Assembly: GCA_013397845.1 (NCBI GenBank)
Contig: VZTG01009228.1
Coordinates: forward strand, 1,386,502-1,450,501
Direction: 5' to 3'
DNA: 64,000 nucleotides
Source of the DNA: Melanocharis versteri
Lineage: Eukaryota; Chordata; Aves; Passeriformes; Melanocharitidae
Made by a program: the position numbers and the translations under genes. The notes below the pieces were generated by a model, which saw nothing but the letters and a program-made list of their open reading frames with translations, did not search any database and was not told the origin of the DNA. Below are positions 37,308-50,059 of this stretch, piece by piece (the first letter of the stretch is position 1; each line of letters starts with the position of its first letter).

Positions 37308-39111
37308 ACCTGGATATAACCACCTCCAAGGAGCAGATTCTTTGGGACAGAGCATCTCTCTTTGCTCTGCTACTGCAGCATCACAGTCCCCACTCTCTTG
37401 GAGCTGCTGGCTGCTCTTGTAACACAATCACTAGTGCTCAGGGGAGACAACAAATGCAAAGCAACCCATGGCTCCCAGCCCTTCCAGTCATCTGAGGGGG
37501 CAGAAGGTCCATAAGGGGACACCAGACTCAGACTTCTCTTTGTAAGCACAAAAATAATGGTTTAAATACATGATATCCAGCTCCTGAAGGGAAAGACCTC
37601 CTGTTTTATTCTACTCCCATGATGTCCCACAGCTGTGCCTTTGAACTTCTTTTTCCCCATTGTTAAAGAGTCATGACATTTTCTTTATTTAGCACTTGAG
37701 GTTTTGTTTAAAAATATGAACCACCTAATTTGTAAATCTTAACCAGCAACAAGAGCCATCTGTGCATATTTATAAAGTACTCTGTCTGGAGGTACGTTAA
37801 TGATGGAATATGGCACACATGCATATTCCTGCTTGGGATATATTTTTTAAATGCTCTTTTTCTCCAGAGGAGGCAAATGACTAATTGCTTCTGTTGTTTA
37901 GGCGCTTGAAGTGGAAAATGGGCATTTCTGCTGCTCTGCCTCCATTTCCAGGTGTTAAGTCCACATATGTATGAGAAGTATTAAGTAATCCACAAATGGT
38001 CACACCTTGGCAAAAACTCCCTCTCTGCCCCCTTGCCCCTAGGCTAGGGCTAATTGCTGCCTGCATGTGTATGTCAAACTGTCCCAGATGTTTTATGATT
38101 TACTCTTGCAAAATGAAAATCGATCTGAAAACATGTGAAAGAATCCAAGGTTAAACACATTTCTGCTACTGACTCCAACTTCCCTGCTGCACACCTTCAA
38201 AAACAGAGGTACTGCCCATGTTTTATCCTCATCAAAAAACAAATTTAAGTTCCTAAACAGTTACCTCTTTGGAATTTAAATGGCCAAAGACTAACCATGA
38301 TGCTGAAAAAACATCATACAGCTGTTGCCTACACACAGGCACTATGTTAAATTGCCAGGAAGTTTCCAGGTGCTCCAGTCCTGCTCTGCATGCTGGAAAA
38401 ATCCAGGCCAAGCCACTGGATTTCTGCTCACATACAATCCTAATAAGAAACTCAAACCAAGGGGTACCTCACCCATTTCCCTTGGCCTTGCTCCAAGGCT
38501 TCCTGTATCCTGGGAATTCATGCCAAAAGCAATGGGAGCTGCTGCTGAGAGAGTGAGATGTGGTCACAGTCCTCATCCTCGTGTGGTGAATCTGGACACC
38601 TTCACCGAGTAATCCCAACACCAGGAAAGAGCATTGCTGACTCTCCTTCCGCACAGTATAGCAGTGCTTGAAGAAATTAAAGATGCATTTGGCCAGGCAG
38701 GTAAACAGAAGAATTTTGTGTTCCTCCTTCTATTCCATAAATAAATGTATGCATTGAAAAATAATGCATGGTTGGACTGATCCCTTCCAGCTCAATTTTG
38801 AAAATTATTTTAATATATATTTACTCAACGGACCAGAATGATTCACTTCAGCACATGAGTATGCCTTATTAAAAACTGCTTACACACAGGTTACTTTTTT
38901 CAACTCTCCAAGGCATGTATGAAATACCAGGTTCATTACATGTAAGTTGGGGAAACTGTTATTTCACCTATCTTCTGCTAGAGAAAACGGTGTTCCTTAA
39001 AAAGAGCAGAATAAAAATGATTGCAATGAGAGCTGCAGATGCTATGAACTGGCTGGAGAAAGTCTGTCTGTAACTGAAGCCAAGCGATGAGCCAGCCTGG
39101 GGTGGCAAGTT

Positions 39112-39382
39112 TTTAGCAGGGCCCATTGTGATAGGACAAGGGGGAATTGCTTTAAACTGAGGGAGGGCAGATTCAGACTAGATACAAGGAAGAAATATTT
39201 GACTATGAGGACAGTTAAACACTGGAACAGGTTGCCCAGAGAGGTCATAGGTGCCCCATCCCTGGGTCAGGTTGGATGTGGTTTTGAGCAACCTTATCTC
39301 GCTGAAGATGTCCCTGCTCATTGCAGGGAAGTTGGCCTGTAAAGGTCCCTTTCAACATAAAACCTTCTATGATTCTGTGAAT
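39112..39382 (+). mobile_element. CR1 LINE 3' fragment, plus strand
   Basis: The sequence follows the CR1 3' region in order: 'cattgtgataggacaagggg' (39124-39143), the 'gaagaaatatttgactatga' segment, 'cactggaacaggttgcccag' (39220-39239), 'ccccatccctggg', and 'gaagatgtccctgctcattg', ending in 'tatgattctgtga'. This is a 5'-truncated copy of only about 270 bases with no reverse transcriptase left. Compared with the copy at 57.6 kb it belongs to a different CR1 subfamily, judged by the 'gtccctgctcattgcaggg' segment, which that copy lacks. Confidence 0.95.
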
Positions 39383-42300
39383 CTACGTTTCTTCCCACGC
39401 TCCATATAAAGCTTCCTGCAGAGGCCGCAGTCCCCCAGGGTGCAGAGACACTTTTGCAAAATATTCCTTGCAAAAAGGCTTGTTTTTCAGTGGGATAAGA
39501 AAACCTTTCCATTATCCTCATCCTCTGCGACAGGTCGGCCCACCCGCTACATGAGCCTGCATCGCTTGACGTGCTGGGGCCAAGCAGCACCCGAGCAGCC
39601 TGGGGGAAAAGCGCCTTAATTGCTGGTAATGCAATAGCTCCACTTAGCACCAGCAAAGCAATTAAAAAATGGAATCAAACATTTTCTGGATACACATTTA
39701 GGGAGCAGCCGGCTGTGTTGGCATGTTACTCCATTACTTAACCACTGGGTCATATATCTGTGACTGCAGATGGCTTTTACATCCGCACCTCTTAAGCAGC
39801 ATCTGATACCATGACCCAATGCCGGCCCAAACGGAGGGATGCAGTCATTCTGACCAGAAAGACTTTTTCCTTTAAATTAAACACCATCTCAGGCAAGGCA
39901 TCAGAAGGTTTTTCTGTGGCCCCGTTAGACCCAATGGAAACAGCCTCGTGTGTCTCCAGCATGAGAAGCACTTCCCATCTGCAATTCAGCTGCAGCTCTG
40001 CCTTGCAAAGTCCAAGGACGGGCAAATAAAATTACCTTTACCCATCAATCTCTCACCAGCATCCCAGGACACCCACACCACTTCCCATGGAGTACTTCTA
40101 GTGATATTTCTTGAAGATATTTTTTCTCCAACTCCCCTTCATCTCAGTTTTTTCTTCCAGTCATCTCCAAGGAATCCACAGCCTCCAGGGGCAGCTGCAA
40201 AAACATCACCATGCCAGTATTTGTAGTGTAAATCTGCTGGGCTTAAGGCTGACACAGCTACAGCTGCTTAGCTGTTGGCTGCTCAGTGAAGGCAACACAG
40301 AAGATCAGAAGAAAGTGCTTTGGTCTACCCGAGCAAAGTCAGTGACAGCACAAAATATGAAAGCAGAATGGTCTTACAATCAGACCCATGGGGCATCAAC
40401 TTATCAAGTATCAATGCGAAAGTATTCCCGCTATGGATCCTGCTGTAGGCTGGGCACTGTGGCACAGAGAAGAAATGGTGCAGACCACAAACTCACGGTC
40501 CCTGGCTCATTGTACTTACATAGGCTTCGACAAATGTCTTGGTGAACACCTGTTGTCTCTCATCCCCATCCTCAACCACAATCTAAGTGTCCAAATGAAC
40601 CAACTTTATCAGAACTACTTACTTGCTTGAATATTTTGATGCTTAGGGTTATATAGTGAAGGATTGTTTTGTTCAAGAGAATAATGATGGGTGGAAATTG
40701 CATAAAACTCCTCAGAATGTACTTCCTTATTTGCATCCTTCCCATGTAAGGGAAGCCACATATGGTAGCAAATATTTTCCAAAATCTATTCCACTTGTAG
40801 AATAATCCTCCAGATTATTCCATGTTATTAAGGACCCATGGTGTATAAAATAAGATGTGAGCAGTATCATATGACACACTTCAGGTTAACCAAAACAATT
40901 TGTGTGACTCAAAATGAAACTTCTCATTCCATGTTTGAGGACAGGCTTTTCATACTGCTGAAAGCAATTGCTCCCAGAATTAAAAACTGGAATTAAAAAC
41001 TTAATTTTCCTTTTTATTTCCCCAATTTCACCATGTTTCCATATACTACTTGAAAAAATCTGTCCTTTCTTTCAAGCAAAACTGCATCCAGGACACACTT
41101 GGAAATAGCACATCAGCCCAAGCTGCACTCTTAGAGCAAACACAGACCTCACTCCAGCACAGGTGACACATACGTGAGGAGAGTTTTGCTTTCTTCCCAA
41201 ATAAATATTTAACTGGCTCAGACCCAATTTGCCTGAAGCATCAAGCCTTCTCATTGATTGCTCTGCTAACTTCTTGTTAGTGCTGAAGATCATCTCCATG
41301 TCTTTAAAAAGAAAGTCGGAATAACCTTGAAAATGAAGAAATATTTAGTGGAGAGAAAGAGGAGCAAGGCTTCAATGTTGAGAAGAAAATTAGTTTGAAA
41401 TCTTCAGTCTAAAGCAGGATGGGAAATGGGGAAGTTCCTGGGGGTTTTTTAGAGTTCCCAATCAAACAATTTTTTATGGTTTTTTGAAGCTATGAAGTGG
41501 GCTACCTCCCACTTCACTAACAGGTCCACAAAAAAAGGAGAGGTTTAAGAGGATGCAGTTTGCTTCCAAGGTAAGAAACAGACCAGCGGTTAGCTTTTGA
41601 AGATAACTATTGCTGGGTACTACACAAACCTGCCCCTTAAATAATGCCATGTACTGAGAATGTTGTCTTTGCATGTCCCTTTCAGTGCTGTGCCCATGGG
41701 ATCACACAATTGTATGACTGCTTGCTGAGAATTTGCAAAATCATGGACAGGATATGGTGTCCCAAACCTGGAAAAATACAAGTGCAGAGAAATTTCCAGA
41801 GTCAGCTCTGGTTTGGGAGGTTGTCCAAAGAGAAGTCATTTTGGCTCAGCAGTGTGTGCTGATCCTTCCCCATGATCCAAGTCAGAGCTGCGAAAGTATG
41901 CCACTTGAACATGGACATAGGAGAATATATACTCTCAGCATGAATCCAAGGGCTCAGAGGGGCAAGGCAGGATGGACACAGCTCCAAACTGCTCCTGGAA
42001 ACAGGAACTGGCTCCTCACTGCATCCAGCTCCATCCTTAAACAGGTGTTTTTCTCCAAGACATCAACCTTTTTCATCTCACAACCTCACAGAGATAAAGC
42101 TTCTTTGGTTCTTAAATCTGGCAAAATTCATCATAATTTGCAAGAACTGTAGAGAAAAAATAGGGAGACATCTTGTTCCAAAAATCATATTTAAGATAGT
42201 TTGGCTCAAAATAACACATTGCTCTTCTCAGCACATGCTGTGTGCAGGTAGCAAACCCTAAAACAAACAAACAATTTAATTTCTAAAACCTGAAAAAAAA

Positions 42301-42995
42301 TCCTTCTGTGATAAGATTAAAAAGCAGGCAAGAAGGCAATTCTTCTGGGAGGAAAAAAACCACAGCTGTGAAACAACCCTTAGGGGCTTTAGAAGGAAAG
42401 CTTGATCTTAGGTGATACATGTGGTCCTGCCTGAAGAGATGGTGCTGGATGACTTATCTGGGGCTCATACAAAAATCCCTGGTTACCAGTATCCTCAGTG
42501 CCAGAAAGCAGGAGTTGGAGCCATGCTTTAATCGAGAGCTTGAATAAAGAGAATGTTTTCCACTGGGGAATTTGGGTGGCATAAATCTGTACGCTTAACG
42601 GGTTTGAGTCTCGAGGGTAGGCATGCTCCCATTGCAAGCGCTTTTCTTATGGCTAGATAAAAGCCTCCCATAAATTAAGCTTTGAAATCTTCCAGGAGAA
42701 GTTAGCTATACAAATTTGGGCACATCAAGCTCAGTGTAAGCAATAATTCCACAGATTTTTATTAGAAAGTAGATGTATGGGAGCAGCAATGCATGATAAA
42801 TCAACATATCTACCTCCTTACTGGCTTTTATGATAAGCATTAGCAGTAGTGACTGTCACAGAGATCATAACAGCTTTATTTCCACCATCTCTGTAAGATA
42901 AAATCAAATATAAGGAGTTGATATTATTTTTTAAGTATAAACTCTTTTCCCTTGCTTTGAAGTGGTGACAAAACCATTCCTGGTAAACATCAAAT
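39383..42995. other. Non-coding stretch, no gene recognised
   Basis: A small CpG-rich cluster of roughly eight to ten CpGs lies at 39520-39615. The rest holds short frames only (up to 144 codons at 40111-40545), none family-like. No transposon recognised. Confidence 0.5.
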
Positions 42996-43060
42996 TTGTG
43001 GGGAGGAAGGAAGTGGGGAAGAGGTGAAGAAAGAAAGGGGAGGGAAGGAGGGAGGGAGGN
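42996..43060 (+). repeat. Purine (GGAA/GGGA) tract with G-quadruplex motif and an N
   Basis: Nearly pure purine from about 42997 to 43059, made of GGGAA, GAAA and GGGA units. Four G runs (43037-43040, 43042-43044, 43050-43052, 43054-43056) with loops of one, five and one bases fit a G-quadruplex. Base 43060 is N, the only ambiguous base I noticed in the window, and it sits exactly at the end of the G-rich tract. Confidence 0.85.
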
Positions 43061-44442
43061 ATCTGGGTTTTTTTGGTAGGATTTTCTTGGAGCCTTGGAG
43101 GCAGCTGGCATGACTTGTCCCATGCACAGCCATCACAGTGTCTCCCCAACAAATTGGGAGGTTTGGGGTTACTGATGGGAGTACAGGGACCACTGACCTC
43201 TCCTATAAAGTTCTGGCATGAGTTTTGCAATGTGAGTATGACCAGCAAAAAAGTGTTTAATCTTTTTCAGTTGTCTCCTTGAATAAATCAGTTTATATAA
43301 AATCTGATTATGCGTTTAATATAAACATATAAATTAAGTAGGTAATTGGTAAATAGGGCTTTGCCAACAAAATTATTTTAATACAGGGTTAGAGAGGCTA
43401 GACTGTCTTAGAAAATATTTCTCTCTTTCTAGGGTAGGATTTAAAAGACAATTACAGGAGTTTTCCACCTAAACCTAGATTTGTAAAAGTCCAGGCACTC
43501 AGCTCTGTCTGGGAACTCCCTGGAGCTCCTTATAAGCTTCAGGAAGAGGAGGCTGTTTTGTTGGTATCAAAGTAATGTGGCCTTGCACCCTTCCTTATCT
43601 GCTCCCTTAACAGGTACCATAGAGTGGAGAATTTGGTGAGTTGAACGCCAAGGTGGTGCTTTATTTTGCAGCTGCCCTTTTTGAATTCCCATTGTAGGCA
43701 AAACTGGAAGCAGTGTCATGTAAAACCGTAGCACTACACAAGGTGAAAGGTAATTTTATCCGCTGTTTCATCTTCCATGGCCACACTCATCATAAGCCCA
43801 CCTCTTTCAGACTCTCTTGCCTTCCATAAAACAACCCGTGGCTACCCTGGAGAATCATCAGACCCATAATTGCAGTCTTCCTCCTTTGTGGTTAGTCCTG
43901 CAAAATAGTGCTTGGTCCATATGTTGCTGCTGACACTATAGAAATGATGCTATGGATTAATTACAGCAGGGGACACTCGGAGGGGGGAGCTTCTCACACG
44001 CTGCTGTCCCACGAGGTGCGCAGTTGCGAAGCAACCTGACACATCTGCCAGGGCTGTCTAAGAAACTATTAGCCAGTTGCTACCTCCTGTGCTCAAGAGC
44101 TGCAGGCAATTTCACAGTAATAGTTTCTCGGCTTCTTTCACGCAGGCAACCGTGGTGCCGAGATACTGACTTAAATATGTATCACGGAATGGCATCCTTA
44201 ATAGAGGCTTTACAGGAACAAAATGTATATGGGTAATCCGCAAAGGCTGCTTGCAACTGACAGCTTTGTTATTGCTCTGAGGATGCATGGCAGGCACCGC
44301 GGGCCGGGAGCAGGGAGCAGCCACAGGAATGGACAGCTTAGATTCGCGGCCCAGGAATGATTCTGCAGCCCACCTGCATGGGCTCAGGGGTAGAATCAGA
44401 AGCACCTGTGCAGGGAAGCCTTAAAAGTGCAATATTATCGCA
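43061..44442. other. Non-coding stretch, no gene recognised
   Basis: No gene or repeat recognised. A short GC-rich, CpG-containing patch lies at 44290-44350 just before the LTR. Confidence 0.5.
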
Positions 44443-45488
44443 TGTGTTGGGTTTGTGTGGCCAGGTTGGGCAGGGGTAAGAGGGTGTGCTACAGGGGTGG
44501 CTTCTGTGAGAAGCTGCCAGAGGCTTCCTGCATGTCCAATAGAGTCTGTCCCAGCCGGCTCCAAGACAGAGCCACTGCTGGCCCAGGTCGAGCCCATCAG
44601 TGGTGATGGTAGCGCCTCAGGGATGACAGATTTAAGAAGGGGTAAAAATTACCTCAAGAGCAACTGCAACCAGAGAGTGGAGCGAACATATGAGAGAAGA
44701 ATAGCCCCACAGATACCCAGGTCAGTGCAGAAGGAGGGGCAGCAGGTGCTTCGGGCACCAGAGCTGAGATTCCTCTGCAGCCTATGGTGCAGATCATGGT
44801 GAGGTGAAGGACTCCATGCCTAAGCAGGTGGATGCCCGAAGCAGACTGTGACCCTGTGGGAAGCTCATGCTGGAGCAGGCTGCTGGCAGGACCTATGGCC
44901 CTGTGGAGAGAGGAGCCCATGTTGGAGCAGGTTTTCTGGCAGGACTTGCCACCCCACAGGGAACCCACACTGGAGCAGTCTGTTTCTGAGGGACTGCACC
45001 CCATGGAAGGGGCCTACACTGGAGCAGTTTGTGGAGAACTCCAGCCCATGGGAAAGACTTATGCTGCCAAAAGATCGTGAAAGGCTGTCTCCTGTAGGAG
45101 GGACCCCATTCTGGAGCAGGGGAAGAGGGGGAGCACTCCTCCCCCTGAAGAGGAAGGAGCAGTGGAGAGAACGTGATGAACAGACCACAATCCCATCCTT
45201 CTGCACTGCTGGGGGTAGAAAACTTGGGAGTAAAGTTAAGCCCAGGAAGGATGGAAGATGGGAAAAGGTTTTTCAAGATTTAGTTTTTATTTTCATTGCC
45301 CTACTCTGATTTGATTTGTAATGCTAAATTTTTCTCCAAGGTACATCTGTTTTGCCTGTGATGGCAATTGCTGAGTGAATCTCTTACTGTCCTCGTCTCA
45401 ACTCATCAGGCTTTTGGTATATTTCTTCTCCCCTCTCCAGCTGAGGGGACTGATAGAATGGCTTTGGTTGGCACCTGATTTCCAGCTG
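44443..45488 (+). mobile_element. Endogenous-retrovirus-type LTR, solo, plus strand
   Basis: The 5' end reads TGTGTTGGGTTTGTGTGGCC. The body continues through 'ggcttctgtgagaagctgcc', 'gccggctccaagacagagcc', the 'acagatttaagaaggggtaa' segment and a tryptophan-codon-like series of 'tggagcag' repeats. It ends near 'ggttggcacctgatttccag'. From memory this matches an avian LTR family abundant in neoavian genomes. I cannot name the exact library entry. No gag, pol or env sequence lies on either side, so it is a solo LTR left by recombination between two LTRs. The last bases (a CCACA-type end) are not clear, so the 3' boundary is uncertain by about 30 bases. Short frames inside it are not genes. Confidence 0.85.
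44871..45119 (+). repeat. Degenerate ~48-base tandem units inside the LTR
   Basis: The octamer tggagcag recurs at 44871, 44923, 44971, 45020 and 45112. Spacings are 52, 48, 49 and 92 bases, the last being about two units with one octamer lost. The intervening text is similar from unit to unit ('ctggcaggac', 'acccacactggagcag'). Confidence 0.8.
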
Positions 45489-46921
45489 TAGAGAAGCAGA
45501 GGTGAGTTTTTGGGAGCCTGGAGCTCTGGCTTGTAAAAAGGACAATGAGCTAAGTTCCTCCACAAACACCAAAAGAAAGGAGACTTCTATGCAGTGAAGC
45601 TGGGCTGCGTATGGAAGTCCCCTAATGTGGTCTGACATCAAAATGAATAATTTGCCTTTCTGGTTTTTTAGTAAGAGGGAAACTGAACGCAAAGCAAAGG
45701 CAGTTCAGGTATATGCATGTGCAGAATTAGGTTTAAGGCTCATTGCAGGTGAATGAGGTAGGAGATCATTCTGGTAACGTCTGGGAAGCTGATTTAAACA
45801 TCTGAAATCTTAAATGACACTTAGTGCCTTCGGAAAACTACCTGAACCCTCAGAGCAAGGGCAAGGTCTAAATTTTGACTACTCAGAGACATCTCCTCCT
45901 CATGCACAGCTTTCCCTTCGCAGTATTCCCTGCCCAAATGGAGGCGAAAAAAAAATCCACTAAAGGACTGGGCCCCGCAGGGATGCATTAGTTGGCATTA
46001 TTTTCTCGGTCGTCGAGTTTCAGCGATTCAGAACAAGTAGCAATGCCTCTCTCCACGGCTTTAATGACGCTGGCTGTCAGAGACGTGAGCCACGGGAAAG
46101 GACAGGGCTGTAACTTTATTTTAAGCCGGATAGGCAGTAGCTAAATCTCCTGAATCCCTTTCAGCTTTGGAAATGGTTTTCCCCTATCTCTGCCTTCTAC
46201 CTGGTGCCTTCACATTGTTTGTGCTAAAAGGGGAATGATACTTTTAATCTCGAAAATGCCTTTGGAGCTTTGGAGTGGATAGTTTTAAAGTCAACAGTGT
46301 TTAAAGCACATTAATGAGGGTATTCACCATAAAACCGTTTTATTTCTGTGTGTAACTGATAAACATGAATATGAGAGAATATAAGTGAAAAGAGGTGGAG
46401 AAACAGTCCTGCTTGGAAAAGCAAACAAATCATGGATCCGTAGTAAAAAGGATATCAAATTATTATAACACTAAAGCTGGCTGTGAATCTTCTGGTGGAA
46501 CACATTTTTCTTTTTTTTTTTCTCTCTCTTTGGGTTTAAGTTCATGGCCCAGCACTTTGCCTGATGTTTGGAAAATTATAGTCAGACTACATTGTGAGAA
46601 TAGCATTATCTTATAAGTTTAAAACAAAAATGGTAGCTGATGCTTATCATGCTGGCTTATTCCTGTGCGGACACAGGGTAGTACAAAATAGGTAAGGGCA
46701 GTAGCAAACAGGACTGTTCCCTCCTAGCAGGCAGCAAAATCAAAGAAAAAAATATAAGACCGTTTAAAATTTAAGAAAAAAGCAGGTCAGGTTGGTTCTC
46801 AGGCATCATCCCCTTTTGCTTTGACATTTGCCTCTATCAGGGTAGAAGACATGAAAGCCCAAATGTGAATTGCATGTGTCTTAATGGCAGTAAATGCTAT
46901 CACCCTTCGCTAAAACAAACT
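45489..46921. other. Non-coding stretch with a CpG-containing candidate element
   Basis: No gene recognised. At 45960-46150 the sequence is single-copy and keeps several CpGs ('tcggtcgtcgag', 'acgctgg', 'gacgtgagccacggg'), which is unusual for this window. It could be a conserved regulatory element or unmethylated DNA. Confidence 0.4.
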
Positions 46922-46946
46922 GGGGGGCAAGGGGGAGGGGGGTGGG
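46922..46946 (+). other. Strong G-quadruplex motif, plus strand
   Basis: Four G runs lie at 46922-46927 (six), 46931-46935 (five), 46937-46942 (six) and 46944-46946 (three), with loops caa, a and t. This is the strongest such motif in the window, with very short loops. Confidence 0.85.
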
Positions 46947-49900
46947 ATTCAAGCCACTCATTTAAACTGGGCACTTGTTTGGCTCTTAAAGATGGAAAAT
47001 ATGATTACAAAACAAATCAATAAGCTTTCAGACTTTCTGAATGTCATCACAAACTATTAGGTTACATGAATGGGTCTGAGCTCACCTCACCCTGACCCCA
47101 GGGAAATCCAAAGCGCCACATTTGGACAAATGGGGTGCACCTCATTCAGAAATGTGATTTTTTTGTCATCGCTGCTGTCCTCCAAAGGATGCTCATTAAG
47201 AGAAAAAACAGGTAGAGCAGTAACAAAGTATGCAACCATAAGGATATTTTTCTTTCAACAGGAGTAGAAATCAGATTCTAAGACCATAAGGATGCACATG
47301 AAAATGTGTTGGCTCTCATGGATATTCCTCTGGATCTGGGGCTTGTGTAAATGGCATCCCGTAACAGGCACACTGCAAAAAGGAGCCATGCTTACCTTGC
47401 AGCTGGCTTTTCATAAGGGCTTGTCTTCCTCACAGACACTTAAGCCTTAAAGACAGCACAGAGACACTCACTGCGAGTGGCAGGATCTGACCAAAGTCTT
47501 CCTGTAGATCTGGCCTTGCTCACCTGAGCCTCCACCACCTGAGTGCACGGTGGCTATTCAGACCTCTGCAAGGCCGAATTGGACAGGTTTTAAGGGGGAG
47601 AAAGCCCACTTCCACCCATCCTGGTAGCTGTTCCATCACAAGACAAAAGCAGAGGTCACTCTTGGTAGGGGATGAAGCAGAACTTTGACCAAAAAAAGCA
47701 ATTAGCATCAGCTAATTAATCAGATAGCCTGCCTGTGTGGATTTTTTTAGACCCCAGGCAAGGAGACTCCACAGGAAAGCAAGGCCCAGTATGGACTCCC
47801 CAAAAGGCAAGAGGCACTAAGGCAGCAAAATCAGTCCTCCTTCACCATCACTTCAGTTTGCCTTAGGATAGCATCAGTGGTGTAAACAACCTCCTTAGAG
47901 GATTTATCTGAAGTGTACCAGAAAAATCAGTCCTGCTTAAAGAAAAAGCAGTAGAAATAATTGCGTGTGCTCAGAATCAGGGCAGAAAATTATTTCTTGC
48001 GTCTTCCACTTATTTCCTCATGAAAATGTTCAAAATATGCTTTGCTATGTTATCTTTTTCTCTGAAATCACACAAACACTTTATTGACCCATGGAGGATT
48101 TAGGGCTTCAAAACTGTACACTCGACCTTTGCCTGTCAAAACATTTTGAACTTTTTTCTTCCTCTCCTGAATCTATTCAGACTACGCCTGTCCAAACTGG
48201 AGTTTAGCAAATCAATCTGCTTTAATTTTCTTCTTACAAATAACATAGGAGTGATTTGGGTTACAGCTATTGTGACAGTCTATTGATGGATGGTGAGGAG
48301 GAGCTGGATTCCGCAGTGTCTTCTCCACCAGCCTCCCCTGAAGCACTGACAGGCCCCATTAAACTGGACCTGACCACACCTTGAATCCTAAAGTAAGGCA
48401 CAACTCTGTGCATGTGCTGGCAGGGATGCTGGGCAGGGATGCATGATCCTCCTGTGACAAACAGAGCCCAGGATGGTACCAGACCAGTGTCAGGCGTGAC
48501 AAAGGCCAAGTGGAAGAGAAGAGACCGGATGCCAGCCAAGACCCCAGCTGTCCCTTTTTCACAGCTCACCAGATCAATACAATTTTTTGATGAAATAGCC
48601 ACAAAGAGGCAAACTGGGTGAAGGAGCCATCTTTGTTTCTTTACATGGAAAAGGCAAAACTTGCAATCAGCCTCACACAAAAAAAATATAAAAGAACATA
48701 AACACCAAATAAACCTTGAGGGCATCAGGAATGAGATGTACTTACGAAACAACCCCAGCAGCACGATGTCCTGGTGTCACTGAACCCAACACTCCTTTTG
48801 CTATTGACCACGATGCTCTCTCATTATCATTTTAACCACACTTTGGTGGGGTTGGCTTTGGAGAATCACTGAAATGTTACAGTGAGGTGAAGAATGAATT
48901 CTTGTCTGTATCCCCTGCAAAAAAAAAAAAAAAAAAAAAAAAAAAGGGAATGTTTTAAAAAAGAATAACTATTCTACTTCAGCTCTCCAAACTAAAATGA
49001 AAAACGGTTTAAATTCGGGGGGGAGGTGGGTTGTGTATTTATCAAAACCATTTTATATGGGGAGAAAAAAAACCACACAAAGAAAAAGAATCATGAACTG
49101 TTTCCCCCAGACAAATTCTCATTTTTGATTAAATCTATTTCCGATGTGCAAGAGGATGAAATGTATCAAGTCTAGGAAATAAATGTGTGAGCAACTTTCA
49201 AGAGTAATCAGGATTTACAATGACCTTTTATTCTAGGCAAGCAATGGCAAGCGCTATGATGGATACAGAGAAAAGATTACTGAGAAACAAGGAAATTTGC
49301 ATCCAGAACCAGCAGGAGCAAAGAGGGCACTGAATTGTGCTCGCTTTACACAGAGGGTTACAGTGCCATGTTATTGCAGACAAATGAAGGGCTTGCATTA
49401 AAAATGCATAATTTAATCAAGAGAAAAACTACTAATCAGATTGAAATATGCAGACCTGATATTGGTTTTTTAATATTAGTGTTATTAAATTCCACTATAG
49501 TTTCTCACAGAATCACCCAAATGTAAATTAATATAAGGAGAAACGGTTAACAAAATTACAGGCCCAGATCAAACATTCCTGCTCATTTGCAAGCATCCCG
49601 CTGACTTTTGATATTGGGGATGGCATAAAAGGCTTAGTATAAAATACTACATGCACTGATCTAATAGTGCTTTTCCCAGTCAGAGCAGCTTGCAGTGCAC
49701 CCTGATTCAGTTGTTGGCTTTAGCTGAATGGCAGCCGAGGATCAATGCCAGCAGTTCTGCCTTGGCAAAAGACAGAACTGTCACCTCCATGTGCCATAGC
49801 CTGGGCACGGCCAGAGGGCTGCCAGCTCCACCCAAAGTCAGCCTGTGCTGTAAGGAGCAGGAACTTATTCGCTGGACATAATCAACCTCTAGAATTAATA

Positions 49901-50059
49901 CCTGCACCAGGAAAACAGGGCTGAACGTTCCTCTAATTTAACATACTAAGAAGCATTAAAAGTATCCTCCATTTGTGCATACACAGATGATGCAAGAGTC
50001 ACTGCCTCTGCTCAGCCTCTGTCAGACTTATATTTACCCAAGGCTCTTCCTCCACTGCT
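46947..50059. other. Non-coding stretch, no gene recognised
   Basis: Contains a pure A run of 27 bases at 48919-48945 and a 7-G run at 49017-49023. The 165-codon minus frame at 48267-48764 has a hydrophobic N-terminal half but no recognisable family, and I do not call it a gene. No transposon recognised. Confidence 0.5.
48919..48945. repeat. Poly(A) run of 27 bases
   Basis: An uninterrupted A tract. No retrotransposon or processed gene copy is recognisable immediately upstream, so it is treated as a simple homopolymer. Confidence 0.9.

Larger units (their letters stand above)
35641..39111. other. Non-coding stretch with a candidate regulatory segment
   Basis: It begins with a degenerate AC-rich microsatellite (35672-35695). 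The part at 35810-35990 has a TTAAATTAATCATCATTAAA-type core (35815-35834) and looks like a candidate conserved element. Further on are a TATACATACACG/AC-rich simple repeat (37281-37307) and a TTTAAATATG/CATATTT-rich segment (37670-37880). No gene recognised. Confidence 0.45.

Noticed and set aside
44455..45309. Several frames of 82-153 codons on both strands
   Set aside because: All lie inside the solo LTR and are by-products of its GC-rich repeat units.
48267..48764. 165-codon minus frame with a hydrophobic first half
   Set aside because: No family recognised, no start or splice context, and the opposite strand is also partly open. It reads like chance.
48840..48945. Poly(A) run as the tail of a processed gene copy
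   Set aside because: No mRNA-like sequence is recognisable upstream, and birds lack active LINE-1 that would make such copies common.
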